From Pseudomonadota bacterium (GTDB lineage Bacteria > Pseudomonadota > Gammaproteobacteria > Burkholderiales > Burkholderiaceae_B), in the NCBI GenBank assembly GCA_023439305.1, contig JAEXOO010000017.1, positions 1-45,147 on the forward strand: a stretch of 45,147 nucleotides of DNA. The letters are read 5' to 3'. Of the stretch, positions 44,445 through 45,147 are shown one piece after another; the stretch's first letter is position 1; each line of letters begins with the position of its first letter. The translations under genes were made by a program, and so were the position numbers. The notes under the pieces were generated by a model. It worked only from the letters and a program-made list of their open reading frames with translations. It was not told the DNA's origin and ran no database searches.

Positions 44445-45147
44445 ATGACGCTGGTACATCGATCCGTGCTGCTGGAGCCTACGGTGGCGGCCCTCGTGGA
44501 TCCGTCGTTCGAGGCGCGGCGCTGGACCCAGGCCCCGAAGGCGAACGGTGTGCTGGAAGGCGTGTATGTGGATTGCACGTTCGGACGGGGAGGGCACAGT
44601 CGCTTGTTGCTGTCCTACCTGGGCCCTCAAGCCCGCCTGATCGTGTTCGACAAGGATCCGCAGGCCATTGCCGTGGCTCGCGAGCTGGCCGATCAGGACG
44701 CCCGCGTCACGGTCTTGCACAGCGGCTTCGGCGAGCTGGCGCAGGCGCTGGATGATATTAATGCCGGCCCGTTGGACGGCGTGATGATGGATCTGGGGAT
44801 TTCCTCGCCCCAGATCGATGATGCAGAACGAGGTTTTTCGTTCATGCGCGAAGGTCCTCTGGACATGCGCATGGACACCAGCAGCGGCCCGACCGCTGAA
44901 CAGTGGCTGGCGCAGGCCAGCGTGGAAGTTTTAAAGGAGGTCATTGCAGAATATGGCGAAGAACGGTTTGCTTTCCAGATTGCAAAGGCGATTGTTGATC
45001 GCCGCCAATCCCGCCCGCTGCATACAACGCGTGATCTCGCCGAGCTCGTCGCCGGTGTCGTCCGCACGCGCGAAAAGGGTCAACATCCGGCAACCAGGAC
45101 CTTCCAGGCTATACGGATTTACCTCAATCGTGAGCTCGAAGAGCTCG
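44445..45147 (+). CDS. rsmH: 16S rRNA (cytosine1402-N4)-methyltransferase, 5' part
   Basis: Read from the ATG at 44445, the frame is open to the window end (234 codons). It starts with HRSVLLEP and has the SAM-binding motif VDCTFGRGGHS (about residues 45-55), FDKDPQA, DGVMMDLGISSPQID, and RGFSFMREGPLDMRMD, all RsmH features; a later RTFQAIRIYLNRELEEL block ends the window. About 25 unusual residues follow the start (FEARRWTQAPKANGVLEG), longer than in E. coli. The gene continues outside the window, where ftsL and ftsI are expected. Confidence 0.96.
   Translation, partial: MTLVHRSVLLEPTVAALVDPSFEARRWTQAPKANGVLEGVYVDCTFGRGGHSRLLLSYLGPQARLIVFDKDPQAIAVARELADQDARVTVLHSGFGELAQALDDINAGPLDGVMMDLGISSPQIDDAERGFSFMREGPLDMRMDTSSGPTAEQWLAQASVEVLKEVIAEYGEERFAFQIAKAIVDRRQSRPLHTTRDLAELVAGVVRTREKGQHPATRTFQAIRIYLNRELEEL

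Overview
The window looks like chromosomal DNA from a betaproteobacterium of the order Burkholderiales, most likely family Alcaligenaceae (Alcaligenes or a close relative). This rests on gene order and protein character: a ribB-ribA-like fusion followed by ribH-nusB-thiL-pgpA-cinA, rsmD-coaD-yfhL divergent from ftsY, an APS-type cysH with cysDN, uup divergent from rnpB, and the start of the dcw cluster (mraZ-rsmH). Coding density is high, the DNA looks moderately GC-rich, and no gap between genes exceeds 300 bp. There is no complete mobile element, no CRISPR array and no tRNA. The genus call is inference from gene content only.

Layout. 1-3.4 kb: the 5' end of an Rpn-like nuclease gene leaving the window, a MobA-like nucleotidyltransferase, a YcgR-type c-di-GMP receptor, an ornithine-cyclodeaminase-family reductase and a YidB-like protein. 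3.4-8.0 kb: metY, then an AsmA-like gene translationally coupled to a stand-alone MOSC N-terminal-domain protein. 8.0-12.7 kb: yfhL-coaD-rsmD (minus) divergent from ftsY, then a CYTH-CHAD protein and an IclR regulator. 13.6-17.8 kb: one tightly packed operon, ribBX-ribH-nusB-thiL-pgpA-pncC, convergent with pyrF and dgkA. 19.2-21.3 kb: groES-groEL under a CIRCE operator that overlaps a strong promoter.

21.4-31 kb is the accessory-like part: a LuxR-type regulator with a convergent amidase, a membrane diguanylate cyclase, a DedA-rhodanese fusion, pirin with a divergent LysR regulator, an MgtC-like protein whose 3' end overlaps a TetR regulator, a DUF1348 protein divergent from that TetR gene with two operator palindromes between them, a decayed CatB-type acetyltransferase, and a GcvA-like LysR regulator. 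31-37.3 kb: pta-ackA (acetyl phosphate metabolism) runs convergently into cysHDN (sulfate activation and APS reduction), followed by a DMT exporter divergent from a MocR-type regulator. 38.9-41.4 kb: ahpC-ahpF peroxide defence with an OxyR-like site next to the promoter. 41.4-45.1 kb: uup, rnpB, mraZ and the 5' part of rsmH, with an array of MraZ boxes.

I did not find a clear-cut new multi-gene system. Most of the window is housekeeping. The items most worth following up are the stand-alone MOSC_N protein coupled to AsmA, the twin TetR operators controlling DUF1348, the DedA-rhodanese fusion with a structured leader, the RibB fusion with a dead RibA half, the expandable acidic tract in FtsY and the acidic tail on RibH, and several well-defined operators (CIRCE, OxyR, MraZ, and LysR/pirin).
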